Below, one piece after another: positions 35,048-42,275 of a stretch of DNA of 45,222 nucleotides. Source of the stretch: CAZRUA01 sp964603125. GTDB lineage: Bacteria; Bacteroidota; Bacteroidia; B-17B0; Aurantibacillaceae. Each line of letters starts with the position of its first letter. Position 1 is the stretch's first letter. The notes beneath the pieces were generated by a model, which saw nothing but the letters and a program-made list of their open reading frames with translations, did not search any database and was not told where the DNA came from. The stretch covers positions 1-45,222 of the forward strand of contig CAZRUA010000016.1 of assembly GCA_964603125.1 (NCBI GenBank), read 5' to 3'. The translations under genes and the position numbers were made by a program.

Positions 35048-35656
35048 ATGGCTTTCGAATTACCTCAACTACCTTATGCAAAAAATGCATTAGAACCACA
35101 TTTTGATGAGCGCACAATGGATATTCACCATAGCAAACATCACCAAGCTTACGTTACCAACTTAAATAATGCAATAGCTGGAACAGATGCTGAAAAATTA
35201 TCTATTGAAGATATTTGCAAAAACATTTCTAAATACCCCGCTCCAGTTCGTAACAATGGCGGTGGGCATTATAATCACAGCTTATTTTGGACTTTATTAA
35301 GCCCAAATGGTGGTGGAGCTCCAACTGGAGATTTAGCTGCTGCTATTGACAAAGCTTTTGGAAATTTTGAAGAATTTAAAAAACAATTTGCTGCTGCTGC
35401 TGCAACGCGTTTTGGAAGCGGTTGGGCTTGGTTATGCGTAAAAGCTGATAAAACACTTTGCATTTGCTCAACACCAAATCAAGATAATCCTTTGATGGAT
35501 ATTGCAGAATGTCCAGGAACACCAATTTTAGGCTTAGATGTTTGGGAACACGCATATTACTTGCATTACCAAAATCGTCGTCCGGACTATGTTACAGCAT
35601 TTTGGAATATCGTTAATTGGGAAAAAGTAACTGAACTTTATAACAAGGCTAAATAA
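35048..35656 (+). CDS. sod: Superoxide dismutase, Fe/Mn family, Mn-type signature
   Basis: Converts superoxide to oxygen and hydrogen peroxide. The four metal ligands can be placed: His27 (MDIHHSKHHQAY), His77 (GGGHYNHSLFW), Asp164 and His168 (LDVWEHAYYLHYQ). The GGGHYNH segment (no Gln after it) together with a Gln in PNQDNP (Gln145) is the arrangement of Mn-type rather than Fe-type enzymes; cambialistic use is possible. There is no signal peptide, so it is cytosolic. Its TAA overlaps the ATG of the next gene by one base, so the two are probably translated from one mRNA. Confidence 0.95.
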   Translation: MAFELPQLPYAKNALEPHFDERTMDIHHSKHHQAYVTNLNNAIAGTDAEKLSIEDICKNISKYPAPVRNNGGGHYNHSLFWTLLSPNGGGAPTGDLAAAIDKAFGNFEEFKKQFAAAAATRFGSGWAWLCVKADKTLCICSTPNQDNPLMDIAECPGTPILGLDVWEHAYYLHYQNRRPDYVTAFWNIVNWEKVTELYNKAK

Positions 35657-36273
35657 TGAAAAAAATATTAATAATAGCATTTGTCGCTTTAATAGGAAAA
35701 AACCAAGTTAATGCGCAAGCAAATGACTCCGGAAGTGATTTTAAAAAATCAACGGCTACTGTTGGTGCTGGTTACAGCCTTTTTGGTTTAGTATCAAACT
35801 TAATAGCAAGTGCAGTTGACGACCAAAATTATCTTAATGTTAAAACCACTGTAACACCAGTAATCATAGCAAACTACGATTATTACTTGGATAAAAAGTT
35901 CTCATTAGGTGCTGCATATACTTATCAAAGTTTAAGTGTAAAGTATACTAGTTACAAAAAAGATACTATCACTTATACTGGCGATTTTAAAGATGTTTTG
36001 GCTCGCCAAAATTTTGGTGTGCGCCCATTATTTCATTTTACAAATGACGAAAAAATGGATGCTTACCTTGGCGCTCGTTTAAGCTATACTCGTTGGTCTT
36101 ACAAAACAGATTCGGGTAAAGACTACGCGAGTGATAAAATATTTGCAGGAAGAGCTTCGGTTCAAGCATTAATTGGTGCACGCTATTATTTTCACGAAAA
36201 CGTTGGTTTAAATATGGAGTTTGCCATTGGTAATTCCTACTTTGCTATGTTTGGCGTTAATGCTCGTTTCTAA
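35656..36273 (+). CDS. Outer-membrane beta-barrel protein, porin-like
   Basis: The 205-aa product has a signal peptide (residues 1-21, ending VNAQ) and alternating beta strands with aromatic residues: VGAGYSLFG, ANYDYYLDKKFSLGAAYTY, FGVRPLFHF, AYLGARLSYTRWSY. It ends MFGVNARF, with the C-terminal aromatic that the BAM machinery recognises. The size suggests an eight-stranded barrel. It is coupled by a one-base overlap to superoxide dismutase and closed by a terminator, so an envelope or oxidative-stress link is possible but unproven. Confidence 0.85.
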   Translation: MKKILIIAFVALIGKNQVNAQANDSGSDFKKSTATVGAGYSLFGLVSNLIASAVDDQNYLNVKTTVTPVIIANYDYYLDKKFSLGAAYTYQSLSVKYTSYKKDTITYTGDFKDVLARQNFGVRPLFHFTNDEKMDAYLGARLSYTRWSYKTDSGKDYASDKIFAGRASVQALIGARYYFHENVGLNMEFAIGNSYFAMFGVNARF

Positions 36274-36291
36274 CAACAAATAATAATTTAT

Positions 36292-36327
36292 AAAAGGATA
36301 TGTATTATGTGCATATCCTTTTTTTAT
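36292..36327 (+). terminator. Terminator of the sod/outer-membrane protein operon
   Basis: AAAAGGATATG (36292-36302) pairs with CATATCCTTTT (36312-36322) over a 9-nt loop, followed by T-rich sequence. An ATG at 36307 lies within the loop, which makes it an unlikely start for the next gene. Confidence 0.85.
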
Positions 36328-36336
36328 TTTTACAAG

Positions 36337-36789
36337 GTGAAAAAACTACTATGCATAGTAATCTTATATTTTAGCTGTTCGCTTAATGCGCAACAGAGCA
36401 TAGATACCATGCAAATTGCTACAGAAGAAAATAATTTGGTAGTTAATTCTGCCCTATCAGATAATATAATTTTAAATGAAGATTCGCTACAAGCCAATGA
36501 GATTACTCAAACACACCAAACTATTTCTGATAGCTCTACAATAAGTACTAAAAAACCATCATGGTTTAGAAGAAATCAAAAGAAAATTGTAGCCACTATT
36601 CTTGCCTTTCCTATCCCATTCGGAATTATTGGTTTACATAGAGTTTACTTGGGAACCAATCCTTACATACCTGTGGTGTATGTTGCTACTTTTGGGATTT
36701 TATCCATTTTCGACTTTTTTGCCTTACTTATAAAAAAGGATATTCACGAATATCAAAACAATAAAAAAGTGTTTATGTGGGTAAAATAA
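36337..36789 (+). CDS. TM2-domain-like membrane protein with signal peptide
   Basis: I start this at the GTG at 36337 because it opens directly onto a standard signal peptide (VKKLLCIVILYFSCSLNAQ). The in-frame ATG at 36307 sits inside the loop of a terminator. The mature N-terminal part (about 20-75) is polar. The C-terminal part has two membrane helices with the TM2 signature GLHRVYLG, followed by PVVYVATFGILSIFDFFALLI and a short basic tail. TM2-domain proteins are widespread and poorly understood. About 150 aa; the neighbours give no functional clue. Confidence 0.75.
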   Translation: MKKLLCIVILYFSCSLNAQQSIDTMQIATEENNLVVNSALSDNIILNEDSLQANEITQTHQTISDSSTISTKKPSWFRRNQKKIVATILAFPIPFGIIGLHRVYLGTNPYIPVVYVATFGILSIFDFFALLIKKDIHEYQNNKKVFMWVK

Positions 36790-36871
36790 GACTCATTTTT
36801 ACCATTATCCAAAATTCCATTTAAAATTATAATACTGTATTTCAATACTTTACAAGAAAAAATAATTATTA

Positions 36872-36903
36872 TTTGGTTTATAATATAAACTAGTTTACAT
36901 TTG
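36872..36903 (+). promoter_or_regulatory. Promoter with overlapping palindromic operator for the three-gene membrane module
   Basis: TTTG (36872-36875), 20-bp spacer, TACATTTG (36896-36903, perfect -7 box). The spacer holds a perfect 15-bp palindrome GTTTATAATATAAAC (36876-36890). A second, 12-bp palindrome TAAACTAGTTTA (36886-36897) overlaps it and runs into the -7 box, giving three GTTTA half-sites. A repressor bound here would block RNA polymerase. The winged-helix protein encoded at the end of the operon is the obvious candidate. A further AATAC/GTATT repeat lies upstream at 36831-36848. Confidence 0.65.
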
Positions 36904-36925
36904 TATCATCATTTACAAATTAAAC

Positions 36926-37102
36926 ATGGAAACTCAACAACAAAACAAAAATCTTTCAAAAGTTAGCGGTATCATTTTTTCGGCCTGTATGTTTATAGGC
37001 GCAGGTATAGGAATGTTATGTAAAGCAACCGACATTGGCGCTGTGATAGGAATGGGAGTTGGCTTTTTAGCAATGGCAATCATTAAATTCAAAAATCTAT
37101 AA
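36926..37102 (+). CDS. 58-aa membrane protein, first gene of a regulated module
   Basis: A short gene supported by a good promoter 23 bp upstream and by tight spacing (2 bp) to the next gene. The product starts with a polar METQQQNKNLSKVSG and then has two hydrophobic helices rich in Gly (about 14-31 and 38-54), ending KFKNL. I recognise no family. Small double-helix proteins of this sort can be subunits or regulators of a larger membrane partner, here plausibly the 193-aa protein encoded next. Confidence 0.7.
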   Translation: METQQQNKNLSKVSGIIFSACMFIGAGIGMLCKATDIGAVIGMGVGFLAMAIIKFKNL

Positions 37103-37104
37103 TC

Positions 37105-37686
37105 ATGGAAGAGAAAGAAATCAATCCAATTGAAAGTTTAGCAATTATTAATCAAATGATTAATAGAGCCCAAAATCGAATTTCAGAAAATGGCTTTTTA
37201 TTTATTTTTTGGGGCTGGCTGGTTTTTATTAGTTCTATTGTATTCTACATTTTATTTCAACTGAAAAACCAATATGCAGGATTAGCTTGGCTAACTATGC
37301 CACTAGGAGGTATTTTTACAGCAATATATGTAATTCGTTCACAAAAAAAAGAAACCGTTAAATCTCATATTGATGATTATATAGGATATGTATCCATAGC
37401 ATTTGCATTAGGCATAATGATTACTATTTTTAACGGCAACATTATGCAAATAAGTTGCTATCCTGTGGTAATAATGCTCTACGCAATTATGACATTTATT
37501 TTTGGTGGCTTACTTAAATATAAACCGCTAATTATTTGCGGACTACTAAGTTTTCCGATAAGTTTTATTGCATTTCATGTTACCTTTGAAACTCAAATTT
37601 TACTAATAGCAGCTTCGGTTTTAATTTCATATATAATTCCTGGCCACATGCTAATGGCAAAATTTAAATCACAAAAAGATGTTTAA
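37105..37686 (+). CDS. Polytopic membrane protein of unknown function
   Basis: The 193-aa protein has a short helical N-terminus (NPIESLAIINQMINRAQNRI) and then six membrane helices from about residue 27 to 185, with a basic C-terminus. No catalytic motif is visible. Membrane proteins of this size beside a small winged-helix regulator recur in Bacteroidota; none that I know has a defined function. It overlaps the downstream regulator gene by 8 bp, a sign of coupled translation. Confidence 0.8.
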   Translation: MEEKEINPIESLAIINQMINRAQNRISENGFLFIFWGWLVFISSIVFYILFQLKNQYAGLAWLTMPLGGIFTAIYVIRSQKKETVKSHIDDYIGYVSIAFALGIMITIFNGNIMQISCYPVVIMLYAIMTFIFGGLLKYKPLIICGLLSFPISFIAFHVTFETQILLIAASVLISYIIPGHMLMAKFKSQKDV

Positions 37687-37972
37687 AGATTTAGATCCGG
37701 TTTTACATTCACAATTAAGGCTTGCAGTAATTTCATTACTGGTGAGCGTGAAAGAAGCTGAATTTACTTTTTTAAAAGAAGAAACAAATTCTACTGCAGG
37801 CAATTTAAGTGTGCAGCTACAAAAACTAAAAGAAGCTGAATACATTGAAATAGAAAAAAAATTTAAGGACAATTATCCCCAAACCATTTGTAAAATAACA
37901 CCCAAAGGAATAACCGCATTTGAACAATACGTTAATGCAATGAAAAGTTATTTTAAGGTTGGGAAGAAATAA
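37679..37972 (+). CDS. Winged-helix transcriptional regulator, probable autorepressor
   Basis: A 97-aa protein made of a single winged helix-turn-helix: DPVLHSQLRLAVISLLVS (first helix), AEFTFLKEETNSTAGNLSVQLQKLKEAEYIEI (recognition region and start of the wing), then TICKITPKGITAFEQYVNAM. The pattern fits the stand-alone winged-helix family PF13601, related to MarR and ArsR, with no sensory domain. It is the last gene of the three-gene module, with an 8-bp overlap. The palindromes in the module's own promoter are its likely target. Function in the cell is unknown. Confidence 0.88.
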   Translation: MFKDLDPVLHSQLRLAVISLLVSVKEAEFTFLKEETNSTAGNLSVQLQKLKEAEYIEIEKKFKDNYPQTICKITPKGITAFEQYVNAMKSYFKVGKK

Positions 37973-37995
37973 TTTACCTATTATTTCTGAATGAA

Positions 37996-38035
37996 TAAGA
38001 ACTCCCGACAAAGTTGATGTCGGGAGTTCTTATTT
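37996..38035. terminator. Strong bidirectional terminator between convergent genes
   Basis: A perfect 15-bp stem (37996-38010 with 38018-38032) with a 7-nt loop AAGTTGA and a T-tract on the plus side. It separates the winged-helix gene from the convergent secreted-protein gene whose stop is at 38036. Confidence 0.92.
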
Positions 38036-39034
38036 TTATTTTAAAACATCTTTAAATTGTAAAGCATTTTCCTTTGAAATTCTACCAAGATAAAGTGTAC
38101 CAGTCGCTTTTAATTCTCCATTAAATTTACTTCCGTCCCATACATCAAAAGCATGCTCTTCTTCAATTGTTATGCATGTATAATTATAAGTTCCTTTGTC
38201 ATCGTTTGCTGGTGATTCATAAATACAAATAGCAAATATTCTTCTTTTTGTAATAAAATCATCATAAGTTCCATTTACAGTTTTCTTTTCTTTTATCATT
38301 TTCCAATCATTTGTTGGACTTACTTCTTTTAACATATCTGGTACACCAAAATAACAATAAATTATTTTATCGTTTCCAATCCTTGTTTGACAAAGTTCTT
38401 GCAATTTAGCTTGATTGCATGGGGCTGTTTTGGTTGGAGCAGGTAGCTTTCTGCTAGCAGCTAACTCAGATTGTTTTTTATCTTCTTGGGCCTTGTTGGC
38501 AGCATTTTTATCTGCTTCAGCTTTAATAAAGTTATTCAATGCAGTTTCTAATTTTTTATAGTTTTCGCATTTATCATCTTTTTGAATTTCTTTAATGTAC
38601 TCCTTGTTAGTAGAATAGACTTCGATTAAATTTAAATTTTTTAGTTCGCACTCCATACCTTGAAAATAAGCTCTCAAAAAAACCTCATCTTGTATTTTAA
38701 TTATCGTGTTGTGGAAATTAGTTTCCATAAATACAGCTTGATTCATTCCTGGCATTTCCACTTTTTTAAAAGTAGCATCTTGATCGGTTCCATACTTTGA
38801 TGTTCCTTTTCTAAATACCGTATTTTCATCTATTATAGAAAATTTTTGAGTAACAAGTAAATCTTTAGCTTTTTCTTTATTTCCAATGTTCTCAAAATAA
38901 AAGTAATATGATCCTTTTGGCACTGAAGCACTTTCCAACTTATCTTTCATTTTATTTAAAAAGTTTTGCGCTTTACTTGTTGATGTGCCAAATAAAGTTC
39001 CTACTAGAGCCAGCAGTAGTGTTGTTTTTTTCAT
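38036..39034 (-). CDS. Secreted protein of unknown function, candidate member of the LytTR regulon
   Basis: The 332-aa product has a signal peptide (residues 1-23, ending SKAQ). The N-terminal half (about 24-165) contains YFYFENIGNKEKAKDLLVTQKF and other mixed segments; a charged helical linker (about 168-200) rich in Lys, Ala, Asn and Gln follows. The C-terminal half has ATGTLYLGRISKENALQFKDVL. No family is recognised, and no T9SS tail or lipobox is visible, so it is probably periplasmic. The 34-bp tandem-repeat element lies about 80 bp upstream of its start, in the same orientation relative to the gene as at the LamG gene. Confidence 0.75.
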   Translation of the reverse strand: MKKTTLLLALVGTLFGTSTSKAQNFLNKMKDKLESASVPKGSYYFYFENIGNKEKAKDLLVTQKFSIIDENTVFRKGTSKYGTDQDATFKKVEMPGMNQAVFMETNFHNTIIKIQDEVFLRAYFQGMECELKNLNLIEVYSTNKEYIKEIQKDDKCENYKKLETALNNFIKAEADKNAANKAQEDKKQSELAASRKLPAPTKTAPCNQAKLQELCQTRIGNDKIIYCYFGVPDMLKEVSPTNDWKMIKEKKTVNGTYDDFITKRRIFAICIYESPANDDKGTYNYTCITIEEEHAFDVWDGSKFNGELKATGTLYLGRISKENALQFKDVLK

Positions 39035-39112
39035 AATAATTGTTTTTTATTTATAATGGTTTGTATTAAATATTTTGTAAAGATGTGGTGTTGTTTTTAG
39101 CTTGTCAAAACT

Positions 39113-39146
39113 AACTTGTGAAATGCGGGTTTTAACTTGTGAGTTG
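39113..39146 (-). promoter_or_regulatory. Candidate LytTR operator, site A
   Basis: Two direct copies of a 13-mer with 21-bp period: AACTTGTGAAATG (39113-39125) and AACTTGTGAGTTG (39134-39146), read on the plus strand. On the minus strand each contains CAAGTT, close to the LytTR consensus [TA][AC][CA]GTTN[AG][TG], whose direct repeats also repeat every 21-22 bp. On the minus strand a TTTTG -33-like box follows 2 bp after the last repeat, placing the operator just upstream of the promoter of the gene starting at 39034. Confidence 0.7.
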
Positions 39147-39155
39147 TCTTAGAAT

Positions 39156-39190
39156 AAAAAAAACCTGATGATAAATCATCAGGTTTTTTA
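39156..39190 (-). terminator. Terminator of the LamG surface-protein gene
   Basis: A-tract, then ACCTGATGAT paired with ATCATCAGGT around AA, then T-tract. It lies 18 bp beyond the stop codon at 39209 and is symmetrical, so it can work on both strands. Confidence 0.9.
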
Positions 39191-39208
39191 GATTTATTAG
39201 TTTAATAC

Positions 39209-41506
39209 TTATTCTTTTATGAATTTTTTTATCGTATAGTTGCTTAATTCATTTACCCTTAAAAAATACACACCATTGTTTAATGATTGAACGTTTACTG
39301 TAATACTTCCAGAAGTGATGTTTTGAGATAACACAACCTCACCCAATGTGTTTATTATCTGCAAACTAGCATTCTCCAATTGTACATAATTTGTTAAACT
39401 AACATGAATAAAATTAGATACAGGATTAGGATACAAAACGACACTGTTGTCATTGTTTACAAATGAATTTATGCCTACTGTGCTGAATGGATTTGGTAAG
39501 TTTCTTAAACTATCAATTTGACTAATGTTTAATGCCTGGTTTGTTATATGTATATCGTCTAGGTTGCCTTGCCAATTTTGCCCATAAGCATTGCCATCGC
39601 TATTTTGACCAAGAAAAAAGTTAGCTTCATACATATAACTCCCACCATTAATAAAGCTGGTTACGTTTGTGCTTTCAGCATACAGGGTTCCATTAATAAA
39701 CACTTTTAAAGTATTTACTCCACCTGCACTATCCATTACCATTGCAAAGTGAAACCAGTTACCTGTTGGGATATTTGTGTACACACTTGAAGAAGCAACT
39801 AAGCTTGTTGTTTGGGTACCTGACTGACCATAAACATGAGTTCCATCATTTTCCAAATATGCGCCAAAAAAATTACCGTCACCATTAGATTGTGTAAACA
39901 AATATCGCTTTACTCCATTAGCGGGTTTAACATACCATCCCGAAAAAGTTAATTGGCGGCCGTAGTTAATCGCTGAAATATTTTCACATGCAATTGTCCC
40001 AAAACCATTTGTTCCAAAGTCATAAGCTTTGTTGGCATTACCAAATCTATCTGTTGCAACAAGGTATGCGTTAACTGCGGTGCCATTATTTATGTTAGCA
40101 ACTTCGTTATTGGCATTTCCATTGTTGAAACTGTATTTTATCCAAGTAGGAACATTTGCTGGACAAGTTGCTATTTGATTTGGATTTGGTAGGTTTTTTA
40201 AACTATCAATTTGTGGCGATGTTAAAGCTCTATTAACAAGGTAGATGTCATCAATTGAACTCGCATACGAACTATATGAACTATTTGGATTAGCGCCAAT
40301 ATAGAACTTCGTAGGTGCAAATCTATAGTAAGGCACCAACAAACTTTTTGTTGCAAATAATTGACCATTAACGTATAATTTAATTTCAGAAGTTGTATAC
40401 ACACATGCAAAATGAAACCATGTTCCAACCGGAATCGTTGAAAAAATACTAGGGTTACTTGCTGTTGTACTATTTGAATTTCCATTCGACGCATAAAGGT
40501 AACTACTTCCCGCACCATAAGCCTCTAATCTTAAATTCCCATACTGAAAAATGGTTTGTGAAATATTATTCGGTAATTTTTTGCACCATCCACTTATTGT
40601 TAATTGATCGGTAGTATCAATTGTAGTTAAATTGTTAATCATAACATGCTCTGGACTTCCCTGCAAATTTATTGCTTGGCATGCGTTGCCGAATCGGTCA
40701 CTAGTATAACTTACACCTGGATCTGCTACTCCGTTTAAGTTTGAACCTAAATCATTATTGCAATTAGCGTTGTTAAATGAATAGCTAGCTTCCTCTTTTG
40801 GATTAACAGGGTTAAATCTGTTCATAATACTATCCACTTGAGTTTGCGAATAGGCTGTACTTGATAAAAACACATCATCAATAGCTCCATCACAGGCATT
40901 TAAGAACTGTAAAATGGATCCGGTTACAGCCGGAGATGCTGTAGCGGTTGATACATTGGCTATAGAAATAGATGGTAAAGTTCCCAACGTGTTTGCATAT
41001 CTAATCGAGAGATTGCTTCCACTTTTTACAACAGATATAAAGTGAGGAGTAGGTATAGAATACGAATTAATTGAAATTGGTGAAAAATATGAATTCCAAT
41101 AATCGGTACCGCCGATTATAGCGTGCATTTTATTGTCGAAGCCTAAATAAATATTAAAACTTGAACCCTTCTTAACAAGTGAGCGATTTGAATTAGGACT
41201 AGCAGGCGTGTAAAATTTAAACCAAAATGTAAGCGTAAAATCGGTGTTTGAATTTAAAAAGCTAATATCTCCACAATCAACGCCACCTATTGCTGTAGCT
41301 GTATTTTGAACAGCCTTATTTGCATTTCCATAATTGTCGTTAATATAGCCTGTAAATGTCGGTGTAGAAATAGAGCCATCATTACCAGTTCCCAGGTCAT
41401 TAACAACAGTACCATTGTTAAAACTGTATTGGTAATTTTGTGCACTAATTGATTTTGCTCCCAATAATAGAAGCAGAGCGGTTGAAAGGATGTAATCTTT
41501 TTTCAT
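39209..41506 (-). CDS. T9SS-secreted surface protein with three LamG-like domains
   Basis: The start at 41506 opens onto the signal peptide MKKDYILSTALLLLLGAKSI...SAQ; a longer reading from 41554 would bury it. The 765-aa product holds three concanavalin-A/LamG-like lectin domains (about 20-235, 245-450, 455-670). Each starts with a YSFNN-type strand and GN...A motif and includes a WFHFA- or ISV-type core strand. Each ends in a near-identical linker: QTQVDSIMNRFNP, PQIDSLKNLPNP, SQIDSLRNLPNP. A type A T9SS sorting domain follows: VVLYPNPVSNFIHVSL, GEVVLSQNI, LNNGVYFLRV, KKFIKE. It is probably exported to the surface and binds sugars or matrix. A repeat element (site B) lies upstream and a terminator downstream. 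Confidence 0.9.
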   Translation of the reverse strand: MKKDYILSTALLLLLGAKSISAQNYQYSFNNGTVVNDLGTGNDGSISTPTFTGYINDNYGNANKAVQNTATAIGGVDCGDISFLNSNTDFTLTFWFKFYTPASPNSNRSLVKKGSSFNIYLGFDNKMHAIIGGTDYWNSYFSPISINSYSIPTPHFISVVKSGSNLSIRYANTLGTLPSISIANVSTATASPAVTGSILQFLNACDGAIDDVFLSSTAYSQTQVDSIMNRFNPVNPKEEASYSFNNANCNNDLGSNLNGVADPGVSYTSDRFGNACQAINLQGSPEHVMINNLTTIDTTDQLTISGWCKKLPNNISQTIFQYGNLRLEAYGAGSSYLYASNGNSNSTTASNPSIFSTIPVGTWFHFACVYTTSEIKLYVNGQLFATKSLLVPYYRFAPTKFYIGANPNSSYSSYASSIDDIYLVNRALTSPQIDSLKNLPNPNQIATCPANVPTWIKYSFNNGNANNEVANINNGTAVNAYLVATDRFGNANKAYDFGTNGFGTIACENISAINYGRQLTFSGWYVKPANGVKRYLFTQSNGDGNFFGAYLENDGTHVYGQSGTQTTSLVASSSVYTNIPTGNWFHFAMVMDSAGGVNTLKVFINGTLYAESTNVTSFINGGSYMYEANFFLGQNSDGNAYGQNWQGNLDDIHITNQALNISQIDSLRNLPNPFSTVGINSFVNNDNSVVLYPNPVSNFIHVSLTNYVQLENASLQIINTLGEVVLSQNITSGSITVNVQSLNNGVYFLRVNELSNYTIKKFIKE

Positions 41507-41568
41507 GTTAAATGGGTTTATTTTTATTTGCTGCAAATAAACGACATCGCTCAAAGGGAATCAAAACA

Positions 41569-41602
41569 AACTTGTGAAATGCTTGTTTTTACTTGTGAAA
41601 TG
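41569..41602 (-). promoter_or_regulatory. Candidate LytTR operator, site B
   Basis: AACTTGTGAAATG (41569-41581) and TACTTGTGAAATG (41590-41602), 21-bp period, read on the plus strand. On the minus strand a TTTTG box follows 2 bp after the last repeat, and TTTATTTG, one mismatch from the -7 consensus, lies 20 bp further on. The repeats thus sit directly upstream of the promoter of the LamG gene (start 41506). Confidence 0.75.
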
Positions 41603-41827
41603 CAAAATATTGAGTCGGAAATTATTTGTAGTAAAAACGAGATTGTTTTCCACTTGCTAGTTTCTTAGGGTTATATTGTAAATTTTTTATGCAAAAATTA
41701 TTATGTGGCGAAAATTTATTCCTCAATAAAATGTGATAGACATAGCCAATTTATTGAAATATATTTTAAGTCTTCTAGAGTATTCAAAAAGCAATAGGAT
41801 TAAGATGTGCTTGAATAATTGCGTTAT
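41603..41827. other. Intergenic remainder between the LamG gene and the LytTR gene
   Basis: The gap between these genes is 321 bp (41507-41827). The LamG-gene side holds its promoter and site B. The other 225 bp are AT-rich with no open frame or RNA gene I can support. A weak inverted repeat TATTCAA/TTGAATA spans about 41780-41818 and might lie in the 3' end of the LytTR transcript; there is no T-tract good enough to call a terminator. Confidence 0.5.
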
Positions 41828-42169
41828 TTAGAAACTTATTTGTAAAATAACTTTCTCAAATTCGGATTTCAAATTTCTAGACACAGGAATTGGTTCGTTT
41901 ATAGTTTTCAAAAACAAAGATAAATCCGATTTAATATAACGTTCAACATAATTCACATTGATGATATAGGAGCGGTGTGATTTATAAAATAATTTATCTG
42001 TCAACTTCTCTGACATTTCCTTTAAAGTACTTGAAACTAATAAAGTTTTTCCGTTCGCTAAATAAACATTACAATAAATGTTTTCCGCCTTTAGTAAAAC
42101 AATATCCGATACTAATATAAATACAATTTCGCGCCCTACTTTAAAAGCAATTTGATTAGATTTCTGCAT
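41828..42169 (-). CDS. Stand-alone LytTR DNA-binding protein
   Basis: Starting at the ATG at 42169 gives 113 aa that are essentially one LytTR domain: IAFKVGREIVFILVSDIVLLKAENIYCNVYL, then LLVSSTLKEMSEKL, FYKSHRSYIINVNYVERYI and EPIPVSRNLKSEFEKVI. SHRSYIIN and VSR are the family's hallmark. It has no receiver domain, so activity is not set by direct phosphorylation. A longer reading from 42205 is possible but runs almost to the repeats of site C. A TTTG box on the minus strand (42176-42179) would put transcription next to this ATG. Divergent from a kinase/LytTR regulator pair, it may share their targets, compete with them or autoregulate through site C. Confidence 0.88.
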   Translation of the reverse strand: MQKSNQIAFKVGREIVFILVSDIVLLKAENIYCNVYLANGKTLLVSSTLKEMSEKLTDKLFYKSHRSYIINVNYVERYIKSDLSLFLKTINEPIPVSRNLKSEFEKVILQISF

Positions 42170-42210
42170 ACATTGCAAAGCACAAAATAAAATGTTTTGA
42201 AACAAAAAAT

Positions 42211-42244
42211 AACTTGTGAAATGTGGTTTTAAACTTGCGAAATG
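42211..42244. promoter_or_regulatory. Candidate LytTR operator, site C, shared by divergent regulators
   Basis: AACTTGTGAAATG (42211-42223) and AACTTGCGAAATG (42232-42244), 21-bp period. On the minus strand a TTTTG box follows 3 bp after the last repeat and leads to the LytTR gene, as at sites A and B. On the plus strand a weak -7 box TATATTAG (42249-42256) lies between this site and the kinase start at 42276, so the same operator could control both directions. Confidence 0.72.
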
Positions 42245-42275
42245 TTTTTATATTAGGGCTCTCAAACGAATTTTT

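Noticed and set aside
36790..36871. A small RNA or tRNA upstream of the three-gene membrane module
   Set aside because: No cloverleaf or strong hairpin with T-tract is visible; only short AATAC/GTATT repeats that fit an operator better.
40222..40518. A 98-codon minus-strand open frame inside the LamG surface-protein gene
   Set aside because: Alternative frame of the repetitive LamG coding region; the main frame is continuous, with signal peptide and T9SS domain.
39113..42244. CRISPR array or transposon ends as an explanation for the repeated AACTTGTGAAATG motif
   Set aside because: Copies come in pairs of fixed 21-bp period at three separate promoter regions, kilobases apart, with no spacers, no target-site duplications and no transposase.
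42216..42275. Start of the TPR kinase at the GTG inside repeat site C
   Set aside because: It would place 20 residues of non-signal sequence, encoded by the operator itself, before a normal signal peptide that begins at the GTG at 42276.
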